This document shows, in pieces, positions 33,970-42,412 of a stretch of DNA of 64,000 bases. Where the stretch lies: the NCBI RefSeq assembly GCF_016406105.1, contig NZ_CP066308.1, positions 2,639,501 through 2,703,500 on the forward strand, in the 5' to 3' direction. Source of the stretch: Brevibacillus composti. GTDB taxonomy: Bacteria > Bacillota > Bacilli > Brevibacillales > Brevibacillaceae. A model generated the notes under the pieces. It searched no databases, was not told the DNA's origin, and saw only the letters and a list, made by a program, of their open reading frames with translations. The position numbers and the translations under genes are program-made. How positions within the stretch are numbered: position 1 is the stretch's first letter; each line of letters starts with the position of its first letter.

Positions 33970-34536
33970 ATGCTTCCCTATACGGAAAAATGGCTCCCTA
34001 CCTACATCCGCCGGGATCTGATCGTCCTTTTTTGCGGGATCAATCCGGGACGAGTCTCGGCTACGGCGGGCTATCACTATGCTAATCCCGCCAATCTGTT
34101 CTGGCGCGGGCTCTACGAGGGCGGCTTGACGCCGAGACAGCTGAAGCCCGAAGAGACCGCTTCCCTGCTCGATTACGGCTACGGCATCACCGATCTGGTC
34201 TCCCGCCCGACCCGCTCTTCCAGCGATCTGAAGGAAGAGGATTTCGCGCAGGGGGGTGCGCAATTTTCACAGATGGTCGGCGTTTATCGCCCCCGCGTCA
34301 TCTGTTTTAACGGCATCACGGCTTTCCGTCACGCCACCGGCCGCAAAAAAGAGCCCATCCGGCTCGGCCTGCAGCCCGATCGCTTTTTTGGCCAGACAGA
34401 CTGGCCGGGCAGCTATGTCTTCGTCATCCCGTCGACCAGCGGGGCGAACGCGTCTTTTTCCCGCGAGGAGCGGCTGGCGATGTTTGCGGAGCTGAGCGCC
34501 TTTTTGCGGCAAAAAGGCTGGCATCCCCTGCGATAG
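33970..34536 (+). CDS. mug: Mismatch-specific DNA glycosylase (Mug/TDG family)
   Basis: A 188-residue uracil-DNA-glycosylase superfamily protein. Motif 1 VLFCGINPG contains the family catalytic Asn (GINPG), and motif 2 is IPSTSGANASFS. FNGITAFRHATG is another family block. It removes U or T mispaired with G (and etheno-C) in base excision repair. The ATG at 33970 follows GAAGGAG at 8 nt. Confidence 0.9.
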   Translation: MLPYTEKWLPTYIRRDLIVLFCGINPGRVSATAGYHYANPANLFWRGLYEGGLTPRQLKPEETASLLDYGYGITDLVSRPTRSSSDLKEEDFAQGGAQFSQMVGVYRPRVICFNGITAFRHATGRKKEPIRLGLQPDRFFGQTDWPGSYVFVIPSTSGANASFSREERLAMFAELSAFLRQKGWHPLR

Positions 34537-34553
34537 AGCTCCAGTTCACGCCC

Positions 34554-34605
34554 CAAAAAGAAAACCCTGGCCCCGATGCCGTCATCAGACCGCTCGGGGC
34601 TAGGG
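34554..34605 (-). terminator. Terminator of the metH-yitJ operon
   Basis: On the minus strand CCCTAGCCCCGA pairs with TCGGGGCCAGGG, followed by TTTTCTTTTT. Confidence 0.8.
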
Positions 34606-34633
34606 TGACATGAGTTTCTCAGTCCGGTTCGGC

Positions 34634-36502
34634 TCAAATCTGCCCGGACGTCTGCAGCAGGCTGCTCTTTTGTTGCACGTACTGGATCAGCTCGACGCTC
34701 ATCTGGTAGTAGTTAAACGGCGTGATCAGATAGATGCCGTTGAAAGCCGGGATGGCGGCATCCAGCAGTTCCTTGGCTATCTTGATCCCTTCCTGGCGCG
34801 CAGCCTCCCCCTGCACCCGGCGCATCCGCTCCAGGGCCTCCTGGGAGAGCTTGATCCCCGGCACCTCGTTATGCAGGAACTCGGCATTGCGGGAGCTGGT
34901 CAGCGGCATGATCCCGATAAAGACGGGAATCCCGATATGCTTGGTCGATTCATGCACCAACCGGATCGATTCCACGTCATATACCGGCTGGGTCATGATG
35001 AAATCGGCCCCCGCCTCCACTTTTTTCTCCAGCCGCTTGATGGCCGCATCGATCTGCCGCACATTGGGGTTAAACGCCGCGCCCACGATAAACTGCGCCT
35101 TCTGCTTGAGCGGTCTGCCGGAGAAAGAGATTCCCTCATTCAGTTGCTTGACCATCCGGATCAGGTCAAACGAGGTGACGTCAAAGACGGAGCTGGCCCC
35201 GGGCAGATCGCCAAACCGGGACGGGTCCCCGGTCACCACCAGCACCTGGTCAATGCCCAGCGCGTGCAAGCCCATCAGATGGGACTGCTGCCCGATCAGA
35301 TTCCGGTCGCGACAGGCGATGTGAATCAACGGGTCCATGCCGTACTGCCCCTTCATGATCGCACCCAGCGCCATGTTGCTCATCCGCACGTTGGCCAGCG
35401 AGTTGTCCGCCAGCGTGATGCTGTCCGCACCTGCGGCGTGCAGCTCACAGCAGCCCTGGATGAAGCCTTCCGTATCCAGATCTTTGGGCGGATCAAACTC
35501 GACGATGATCGTCGTCCCTGTCTTGACCCGCTCGACAATGCTGGGTTTTTGGGGGTCCCGCACGTAATGGGCCGACGGAGACGTACGTTCCGGATCGGCT
35601 ATGACGGGATTGATCCGCGGCTGCGGCGCCAGGCCGCGGAGCGCATCCGCCATCGCCTTGACATGCTCGGGGGTCGTCCCGCAGCAGCCGCCGATCAGCC
35701 GCACGCCTTGCTCGCGCAGGCGCAGGGCGCTTTCGGCAAAATACTCCGGCGACGACTTGTAGGCGTACTCGCCGTCGGCCAGCCCCAGCCGCCCGGCATT
35801 GGGGAAGGCCGACAGGAGGGCCCCCTCCGGCACCTGCGCTTGCTCAAAAGAGCGCAGAATTTCTGCGGGACCGAGACGACAGTTGAGGCCGATGATGTCA
35901 GCCCCGGCCTGCTGGAGCTGGGCAAAAGCCTCGGTCAAGGTGTAGCCGTCCCGCGTCCTTCCGACTTCCAATGTCGCCAGCTGACAGATCAGCGGCAGGT
36001 CGGTGAGCGGACGGATCACATTGATGGCGAGGAGCAGTTCCTCTACATCCAAAAACGTCTCCAGGATCAAACCATCCACGCCGGCATGCAGCAGGGCGAT
36101 CGCCTGCTCCTCGTACTGGTCGCGGAATTCATCGAGCACTTTCTGCCGCACGCGGCCCGCCAGGATGGAGCCGACACTGCCGACGACAAAGGCATCTTCC
36201 TGTGCGGCTTCCCGCGCGATGGCGACGGCCGCCCGGTTGATCCGCGTCACCTTATGCTCCAGCCCGTACCGGGACAGCGCGTCGCGATTGGCGCTGAAGG
36301 TATTCGTCTCCAGCAGCCTGGCTCCCGCTTCGTAATAAGCCTTGTGTACATCATGGACCAGCTGGGGGCTGGAGAGGCAGAGCTCCTCAAAGCTGACGCC
36401 AACCGGCACGCCCATCCGGTAGAGCTGGGTGGCCATCGCTCCGTCCCCGACCAGCAGGTTTTCCTGCAAATACGCACGCAACTCTCTCTTTTTTCTAGAC
36501 AA
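34634..36502 (-). CDS. yitJ: Bifunctional homocysteine S-methyltransferase / methylenetetrahydrofolate reductase
   Basis: A 622-residue fusion. The N-terminal homocysteine methyltransferase domain (about 1-295) has Zn Cys motifs GLNCRLGP and GGCCGTTPEH. A C-terminal MetF-like TIM barrel (about 330-620) carries FDPPKDLDTEGF and TQPVYDVES. It would make 5-methyl-THF for MetH and perhaps methylate homocysteine directly. The start is uncertain: TTG 36502 has AGAAGGG 6 nt upstream and is chosen. GTG 36532, directly after the metH stop, has no clear ribosome site. Cotranscribed with metH under the SAM riboswitch. Confidence 0.92.
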   Translation of the reverse strand: MSRKKRELRAYLQENLLVGDGAMATQLYRMGVPVGVSFEELCLSSPQLVHDVHKAYYEAGARLLETNTFSANRDALSRYGLEHKVTRINRAAVAIAREAAQEDAFVVGSVGSILAGRVRQKVLDEFRDQYEEQAIALLHAGVDGLILETFLDVEELLLAINVIRPLTDLPLICQLATLEVGRTRDGYTLTEAFAQLQQAGADIIGLNCRLGPAEILRSFEQAQVPEGALLSAFPNAGRLGLADGEYAYKSSPEYFAESALRLREQGVRLIGGCCGTTPEHVKAMADALRGLAPQPRINPVIADPERTSPSAHYVRDPQKPSIVERVKTGTTIIVEFDPPKDLDTEGFIQGCCELHAAGADSITLADNSLANVRMSNMALGAIMKGQYGMDPLIHIACRDRNLIGQQSHLMGLHALGIDQVLVVTGDPSRFGDLPGASSVFDVTSFDLIRMVKQLNEGISFSGRPLKQKAQFIVGAAFNPNVRQIDAAIKRLEKKVEAGADFIMTQPVYDVESIRLVHESTKHIGIPVFIGIMPLTSSRNAEFLHNEVPGIKLSQEALERMRRVQGEAARQEGIKIAKELLDAAIPAFNGIYLITPFNYYQMSVELIQYVQQKSSLLQTSGQI

Positions 36503-36532
36503 TTGGATCCCTTCTCTCCCCATATCGATCAC

Positions 36533-39500
36533 CTACAGGTCAAAAACCGACGGTCCTGCATTGAAATACCGGGCCTCCGGGTGGGCAAACACCATCGCTG
36601 TGACAGAGGCCTCCGGCTCCATCATGAAGCCTTCTGTGAGCTGAACGCCGATGTCCTCCGGCCTGATCAGCCGAAACAGCTGCGCCTGATCCTCCAGGCT
36701 CGGGCAGGCCGGGTATCCAAACGAGACGCGAATCCCCTGATAGCGCGCTCCGAATCTCTCCAGCATCGTCATGTCGGCTGGATCGGGGAAGCCCCAGCTG
36801 TCCCTCATCACGTGGTGGACCCGCTCGGCAAACGCCTCCGCCAGCTCCAATGCCAGCGCCTGCAAGACATGGGAACGGAGGTAATCGCCATTCTGTTTCA
36901 AGCGTTCCGATTGCTCGCGGATGCCTCCTCCCGCCGTGACCGCCAGAAAGCCGACATAATCCATTTCGCCGCTCTCGACGGGACGCAGAAAGTCGGAGAG
37001 ACAGAGATACGGCTCCTCCGTCTGGCGCGGGAACTGAAAGCGCTCCAGCAGCCTGGTCTGATCATGCGGATCGTAAATCAGGATCTGGTCGCCATCCGCC
37101 TGGGCCGGGAAGAACTGGTAGATGCCGTTTGCGGTAATCGTGCCGGTCTGGACGGCTTCCGCCAGCAGTTCCTGAACCAGGTCGTTGAGCTCCGTCACTT
37201 TTTCATCCCCGCTGGCGATCAGCTTCTCGACATTGCCCCGCACGCCCAGATGCTTGCCCAGCAGCATTCTGAGATTCAGGTACGGCTGAAGATGGCTGAG
37301 CGGGTAGTTGCGCAGCACATGCCGCTCACAGTCAGGCGGGAGATGGATCGGCACCGTCCGGCTTACAGCGGAGCGCTTTGGCTTTGTGGACTTCTCCGCC
37401 TCCGGCGCCGGCTGCTCGACAGAAGCCGTCTCTTGGGCCTGCTCCTGTTCGGCGATCAGCTGCTCCCGCTCCTGCGGATTTTGCAGTCGATTGAACAGCT
37501 CCAGCCCGTCCATCGCGTCTTTGGCGTACAGCACGATGCCTCGGTACTCGGGAGCGATCCGGTTGGAGGTGAATTTGCGCGTCAGAGCCGCACCGCCCAC
37601 CATCAGCGGAATATCGATGCCCGCTTCGCGCAAGTCCTGCGCCGTGATCACCATCTGCTGGGCCGATTTGACCAACAGTCCGGAGAGGCCGATCGCATCC
37701 GGCTTCTCTTCGCGGCAGGCGGCGATCAGCTGCTCCGGCGGCACCTTGATGCCGAGATTGACCACTTCGTAGCCGTTGTTGGACAAGATGATTTCCACCA
37801 GGTTTTTGCCGATGTCATGCACATCCCCTTTTACCGTAGCCAGCAGGATTTTCCCTTTGGCGGCCGATTCCGTTTTTTCCATAAACGGTTCCAGGAACGA
37901 TACAGACGCTTTCATCACTTCCGCGCTCTGCAGCACCTCTGCGACGATCAGCTGGTTGGCGTTAAACAGCCGGCCCACTTCCTCCATCCCGCTCATCAGC
38001 GGCCCGTTGATAATTTCCAGCGGCGCGTATTTGTCGAGAGCCAGCTTGAGGTCATCGATCAGCCCGTCCTTGGAGCCTTCGACGACGTAGCGCGCCAGCC
38101 GCTCCTCCAGCGTGAGCGAAGATACTTCGATGCCTGTCTCCTTTTTCTTTTGCCGGTAAAATTCGGTGAAAGCCGCCAGTGTCTCGTCTGTCGTATCGAA
38201 CAGGAGGGCTTCTGCCAGCTTTTTCTCCTCTTCGGGAATGGAGGCGTAGCGCTCCAGCTTTTCCGTGTTGACGATGGCGTAATCCAAGCCAGCCAGCGTC
38301 GTGTGATAGATAAAGACGGCGTTGAGGACTTCCCGTCCTGCCGCCGGAAGGCCAAAGGAGACGTTGCTGACGCCGAGGATCGTCTTGCACTCCGGCATCG
38401 CCTCCTTGATCAGGCGGATGCCCTCCACAGTGGCTTTGGCGGAGCCGATATACTGCTCATCTCCGGTCCCCACCGGGAAGACCAGGGGGTCAAAAATAAT
38501 GTCCCGCGGGTTCACGCCGTACTGGTTCACCAGCAGATCATAGGAGCGTTTCGCCACCTCCAGCTTTCGCTCGGCGGTGACGGCCATGCCGGTTTCGTCG
38601 ATGGTCCCGACGACGACAGCGGCCCCGTATTTATGGATCAGCGGCACGACCTGTTCGAAACGCTCCAGGCCGTCCTCCAGATTGATCGAGTTGAGGATCG
38701 CTTTTCCCTGGGAATACTTGAGGCCCAGCTCCATGACTTTAGCGTCGGTGGAGTCGATCATCAGCGGCGCTTTTACCTTCTTGACGACAAACTGCAAGAA
38801 CTTCTCCATGTCGGCGTACTCGTCGCGATCCGGGTCGGCCAGGCAGATGTCGATCACATGGGCGCCCCGCTTCACCTGAGCCCGCGCGATGTCGGACGCT
38901 TCTTCATAGTGGCCGCCTGCGATCAGCTCGCGGAATTTGCGCGACCCGATGACGTTTGTCCGTTCTCCGACGAGGAGCGGCCGGTTGTCCTGCTCCACGT
39001 AGACCACATCGATCCCCGATACAGCGCTGACCTCGGCTTGCTGCGGCCTACGCGGGGTCACATCCCGCAGGGCCTCCGCCATCGCCCGGATATGCTCGGG
39101 GGTCGTGCCGCAACAGCCTCCCGCGACATTGAGCCAGCCCTGCTCCGCAAACGCCTTGATCTTGGACGCCAGCCCCTGCGGTGTCTCATGGTAATGGCCG
39201 TTTTCATCCGGAAGCCCCGCATTGGGATAGCAGCTCACTCCGCACTCGGCCAGCCCGGACAGCGTCCGAATGTGGTCGCGCATGAATTCCGGTCCTGTCG
39301 CGCAATTGAGGCCAATCGTGATCGGCTTCAGATGCTCCAGCGAGACGTAGAAGGCCTCGATGTTCTGACCGGCCAAGGTGGTTCCCATCGGCTCAATCGT
39401 GCCGGAAAGCATCACCGGCACCTCTCTCCCCAATACCTCGAATGCTTTCCGAATCCCGATGCCTCCTGCCTTGACGTTCAGCGTGTCCTGGGAGGTCTCC

Positions 39501-39979
39501 AGCAGCAAGACGTCCACATCGCCGAGCAGCAGTCCCTTGGCCTGGCGGTAGTAGGACTCCACCAGATCATCAAAGGTGACGCCGCCTGTCAGCGAGAGCG
39601 TCTTGGTCGTCGGCCCCATCGCCCCTGCGACAAAACGCGGCCACTCCGGCGTCGAGTAGGCATCCGCCGCTTCGCGCGCCAGCTTGGCTGCCGCGATATT
39701 GATCTCCAGGTCCTTGTCCGCCACGTCGTACTCGGCGAGAACGATGGAAGTCGCCCCGAAGGTGTTGGTCTCGATGATATCGGCGCCTGCCTCCAGGTAC
39801 TTCTCATGGATAGAGCGAATCACATCCGGACGCGTCAGGTTCAACAGCTCGTTACAGCCGTCGTACGCATCTCCCCCGAAATCCTCCGCTGTCAGATTGG
39901 CTTGCTGCAGCATGGTCCCCATCGCGCCGTCCAGTATCAGAATTTTTCGGTAAAGTTGTTCACGAAAATTTGTTTTCAT
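36533..39979 (-). CDS. metH: Cobalamin-dependent methionine synthase
   Basis: A 1148-residue four-module enzyme. The homocysteine domain has Zn ligands Cys226 (GLNCATGP) and Cys289-Cys290 (GGCCGTTPEH). The pterin domain begins near 330 (LLVGERTNVIGS). The B12 cap and Rossmann domain carries DVHDIGKN, with axial His721. A C-terminal AdoMet reactivation domain has RVSFGYPACP from residue 1084. A Gln/Glu/Pro-rich linker near 855-890 joins the last two. It transfers methyl from 5-methyl-THF to homocysteine and needs cobalamin. A SAM-I riboswitch precedes it and yitJ follows. Confidence 0.97.
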   Translation of the reverse strand: MKTNFREQLYRKILILDGAMGTMLQQANLTAEDFGGDAYDGCNELLNLTRPDVIRSIHEKYLEAGADIIETNTFGATSIVLAEYDVADKDLEINIAAAKLAREAADAYSTPEWPRFVAGAMGPTTKTLSLTGGVTFDDLVESYYRQAKGLLLGDVDVLLLETSQDTLNVKAGGIGIRKAFEVLGREVPVMLSGTIEPMGTTLAGQNIEAFYVSLEHLKPITIGLNCATGPEFMRDHIRTLSGLAECGVSCYPNAGLPDENGHYHETPQGLASKIKAFAEQGWLNVAGGCCGTTPEHIRAMAEALRDVTPRRPQQAEVSAVSGIDVVYVEQDNRPLLVGERTNVIGSRKFRELIAGGHYEEASDIARAQVKRGAHVIDICLADPDRDEYADMEKFLQFVVKKVKAPLMIDSTDAKVMELGLKYSQGKAILNSINLEDGLERFEQVVPLIHKYGAAVVVGTIDETGMAVTAERKLEVAKRSYDLLVNQYGVNPRDIIFDPLVFPVGTGDEQYIGSAKATVEGIRLIKEAMPECKTILGVSNVSFGLPAAGREVLNAVFIYHTTLAGLDYAIVNTEKLERYASIPEEEKKLAEALLFDTTDETLAAFTEFYRQKKKETGIEVSSLTLEERLARYVVEGSKDGLIDDLKLALDKYAPLEIINGPLMSGMEEVGRLFNANQLIVAEVLQSAEVMKASVSFLEPFMEKTESAAKGKILLATVKGDVHDIGKNLVEIILSNNGYEVVNLGIKVPPEQLIAACREEKPDAIGLSGLLVKSAQQMVITAQDLREAGIDIPLMVGGAALTRKFTSNRIAPEYRGIVLYAKDAMDGLELFNRLQNPQEREQLIAEQEQAQETASVEQPAPEAEKSTKPKRSAVSRTVPIHLPPDCERHVLRNYPLSHLQPYLNLRMLLGKHLGVRGNVEKLIASGDEKVTELNDLVQELLAEAVQTGTITANGIYQFFPAQADGDQILIYDPHDQTRLLERFQFPRQTEEPYLCLSDFLRPVESGEMDYVGFLAVTAGGGIREQSERLKQNGDYLRSHVLQALALELAEAFAERVHHVMRDSWGFPDPADMTMLERFGARYQGIRVSFGYPACPSLEDQAQLFRLIRPEDIGVQLTEGFMMEPEASVTAMVFAHPEARYFNAGPSVFDL

Positions 39980-40014
39980 GGTTAACTCCCTCTCTACAGG
40001 CTGCTATTGAAGTA

Positions 40015-40185
40015 CAAAAAAAATCCTCTCCTGTGCAGAAGAGGATTTTGTCCGCGAATAGATTAAACGCCCGACACATCCTCTTATCTTTCAAAGCACA
40101 GGGCTTTGCTGGAATTGGCACCTGAAAAATCCGGTTGCCGAGGCTTCATTGGGCCAGTCCCTCTGCCTCTCTGGATAAGAGATGT
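40015..40185 (-). ncRNA. SAM-I (S-box) riboswitch of metH
   Basis: Minus-strand leader. P1 pairs CTCTTATC (near 40181) with GATAAGAG (40088-40081). Conserved core elements are AGAGAGGCAGAGGGACTGGC, CCAATGAAGCCTCGGCAACC and AGGTGCCAATTCCAGCAAA. A terminator follows: AAAATCCTCT / AGAGGATTTT (40050-40015), with a U-run. When SAM is abundant it should end transcription before metH. Confidence 0.97.
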
Positions 40186-40380
40186 TGCTTTGCTATTCGA
40201 TTCATTCCAGTTATTGCAATGTTTGAAAGTTATCTTAACACCCCCCCTCCTCTGCGTCAATGAGGAAAATGCCATTCTTTTTCTTGGCATCGCCCATATT
40301 TGCCATCCCTAGTCATCCGCCCACACGATTCCCCGCATTCGTGTATAGACTAAAACATAACGGAAAGGAGGAAAACAAAC

Positions 40381-40485
40381 ATGAGTACATCCTATTGCGG
40401 AAACAACTTCTTTGACGACAACTTCGCCCTGGTGCTCGTTCTGTTTATCCTGCTGGTCATCGTAGGGTGCAGCTGCGACAACTAA
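40381..40485 (+). CDS. YjcZ family sporulation micropeptide (34 aa)
   Basis: A 34-residue peptide, MSTSYCGNNFFDDNFALVLV ending LFILLVIVGCSCDN. It shares the hydrophobic core and GCSCD tail with the 31-residue peptide at 16080-16175. AGGAGG lies 8 nt upstream of the ATG and a terminator follows, which supports a real gene. Family members are small membrane-associated proteins made in sporulating Bacillales; the molecular role is unknown. Confidence 0.85.
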   Translation: MSTSYCGNNFFDDNFALVLVLFILLVIVGCSCDN

Positions 40486-40497
40486 GGGGACTGCTTG

Positions 40498-40535
40498 AGG
40501 AAGAAGCCTGGATAATGCCGGGCTTCTTTTTTCGT
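40498..40535 (+). terminator. Terminator of the YjcZ-family gene
   Basis: GAAGAAGCC(TGG) pairs with (CCG)GGCTTCTT, followed by TTTTCG. Confidence 0.8.
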
Positions 40536-40623
40536 TTTTCCCGCAAAGAGCACAAAAAATCAAAAAAATGCCGGCTCTTCCCTGTACAATAGGGGTATCA
40601 ACTATTGGGAGAAAGGTGAACGC

Positions 40624-41511
40624 ATGGATACATTTGAAAGAATTCAGGCAGCCATTGAGCATATCGAAGAGAATTTGCAGGAAGAGCTGCCGATCACCGA
40701 AATCTCGGCCAAAGCCTGTTTTTCCGCCTTTCATTTTCAGCGGTTGTTTCAGGCCATCACCGGTTTTTCGGTGCAGGAATACATTCGCAAGAGAAGGCTG
40801 TCCGAGGCTGCCGTGCTGTTGAAGGAGACCCAGAAAAACGTGCTGGAGATCGCCGTTGGCTATCAATACGGTTCGCAAGAGGCCTTTACCCGCGCCTTCG
40901 AAGCCTGTTTTGGCGTCACGCCCGCCAAATACCGGAGAGCCGCCACGCCGCTTCCCTTGCAAAAAAAGATGAACTTTTTTGCCTATCAAAAAAAGGAAAA
41001 GGGGACCTTATCCGTGAACAAACCGACCATCGTGGAATGGAATGCCATCGACATCATCGGCTACCGCTATCAGACCAACCTGCGCCATGAACAATACCTC
41101 GCCGACATTCCCCAGTTCTATGCCGATTTTGGCAGCAAGCAGTACTTCCAGCACATTCCCCACAAGACCGCCCCGGATATGGCTTACGGCATCTCCTGCG
41201 ACTTCCGGGATGACGGCGGATTTTCCTTTATCGTGGGGGAAGAGGTAAACGCCGCCTTGCTGGACGCTGAGCCGACCCGCGCGCTCCCCGAGGGCTTCGT
41301 CCATTTTCAACTGCCCCCCGGGAAATACGCCGAATTCAAAGTGAGCGGCGGATTCGAGCAGCCACAGCATGTTCGCTCCTACATCTACGGTATCTGGCTG
41401 CCCATTTCCAACTACGAACGGAGAGAAGGACCCGACTTCGAAATCACCGATGTGGTGAACTCCTCCTATCCCGATCTGATCAAAATGAAAATCTACATAC
41501 CGGTAGATTGA
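40624..41511 (+). CDS. AraC family regulator with GyrI-like effector domain
   Basis: A 295-residue protein. The N-terminal double HTH of AraC/MarA type covers about residues 5-105 (FSAFHFQRLFQAITGFSVQE, GYQYGSQEAFTRAFEACFGV). A C-terminal GyrI/SOUL-like ligand-binding domain covers about 125-295 (FVHFQLPPGKYAEFKVSG). This layout is common in multidrug- or stress-responsive activators such as Rob/BmrR relatives. The ATG follows GAAAGGTG. The target is unknown; no efflux gene is adjacent. Confidence 0.87.
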   Translation: MDTFERIQAAIEHIEENLQEELPITEISAKACFSAFHFQRLFQAITGFSVQEYIRKRRLSEAAVLLKETQKNVLEIAVGYQYGSQEAFTRAFEACFGVTPAKYRRAATPLPLQKKMNFFAYQKKEKGTLSVNKPTIVEWNAIDIIGYRYQTNLRHEQYLADIPQFYADFGSKQYFQHIPHKTAPDMAYGISCDFRDDGGFSFIVGEEVNAALLDAEPTRALPEGFVHFQLPPGKYAEFKVSGGFEQPQHVRSYIYGIWLPISNYERREGPDFEITDVVNSSYPDLIKMKIYIPVD

Positions 41512-41578
41512 GCAAATTGTCATCTCCATCCCCTTTTGCTATGATGAGACCGAAGCCAAGCAAAAGGAGCGAAACGCT

Positions 41579-42058
41579 TTGGATCCACTACTTCCCACAG
41601 AAAAACAGGAATTCCTCTCCCGTCTGGAAACGGTGAAGAATTTGGATGAGACCGATTTCGAGACGTACGCGATCGTCAAGGATCGGGAAAATGGCCAACA
41701 CTATTTGCGCTATTCCTTTACCCATATCAATTTGTCCGAGGGCGGCCGGAAAGACGAGTTTGATCATTTCCTGCCGCTTGCCTCCGACGACGTGCTCGCG
41801 ATCCTCTTCGGCGAACAGCCGTACCAGTTTCCGGATCAGTGGAAGCGTGCCTATCTGCGCAGCGGCACCGACGACCGCCTGATGCCGTTTGACCCCAGCG
41901 AAAACCACGACCTGGAAAAGGACGCCGAAGCGGAACTGGCCCTGCTGGCCAAGCTGCAGCAGTTCAAGCGGAAGTGGGAGGACGCCGATGATAAGGAAGC
42001 CTTGACGCGCGACCTGTTTCGCGATCTGGACGAGATCATCAAAAAAACGGATGAATAA
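41579..42058 (+). CDS. Conserved hypothetical acidic protein
   Basis: A 159-residue, strongly acidic soluble protein. It starts at TTG (MDPLLPTEKQEFLSRLETVK) with AAGGAG about 10 nt upstream. A compact alpha/beta first half (HYLRYSFTHINL..., DDVLAILFGEQPYQF) is followed by a charged helical second half. I do not recognise the family. It lies directly upstream of the argS promoter and T-box on the same strand, but argS has its own promoter. Confidence 0.7.
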   Translation: MDPLLPTEKQEFLSRLETVKNLDETDFETYAIVKDRENGQHYLRYSFTHINLSEGGRKDEFDHFLPLASDDVLAILFGEQPYQFPDQWKRAYLRSGTDDRLMPFDPSENHDLEKDAEAELALLAKLQQFKRKWEDADDKEALTRDLFRDLDEIIKKTDE

Positions 42059-42060
42059 AG

Positions 42061-42090
42061 TTGCAGAAGCGCTCCCTTTTTCGCTATACT
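42061..42090 (+). promoter_or_regulatory. Sigma-A promoter of the argS leader
   Basis: TTGCAG (42061-42066), 18-bp spacer, TATACT (42085-42090), just upstream of the T-box 5' end. Confidence 0.65.
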
Positions 42091-42094
42091 AAAA

Positions 42095-42385
42095 GGAATG
42101 ACAGGGATCGATGATGAGGACAGTACTCCGCCTGACATGCCCAAGCGAGCCGGGGATGGTGAAAGCCCGGTGCAGGACGGCGACAGGAAGCGCACCTCGG
42201 AGATTGCAGACTGGACGGCCATGCGGACATTCCAAAATGGCAACAGGTCTGCCGGGACTGCCCGTTAGCGCAGAAAAAGCGGCGATGCTGCCGGGGAAAA
42301 TCGGGCAGCATGGCAAGAAGAGTGGCACCGCGGGAGCATACCTCTCGTCTCTTGTTCGTACGGAGACGCAGGGGTTTTTTATTTT
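42095..42385 (+). ncRNA. T-box riboswitch of argS, arginine specifier CGC
   Basis: Complete T-box leader. Stem I has a GAGG/CCTC lower helix, AGTA on the 5' side, and GAAG-CGC-A on the 3' side (specifier CGC at 42191-42193, Arg). The AG-bulge/distal-loop hairpin GAGCCGGG...CCCGGT follows. The antiterminator bulge AGTGGCACCGCGG is at 42321-42333. The terminator is CGTCTC / GGAGACG, then a T-run at 42375. The specifier agrees with the downstream arginyl-tRNA synthetase. Confidence 0.96.
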
Positions 42386-42412
42386 TTCATCGTGAAAGGA
42401 GTTTTTCGACTT

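Noticed and set aside
34610-39985. A plus-strand open frame of about 1790 codons opposite metH and yitJ
   Set aside because: It is the mirror of two clear genes on the minus strand whose family motifs are intact. The plus frame has no recognisable domains; high GC in third positions keeps it open.
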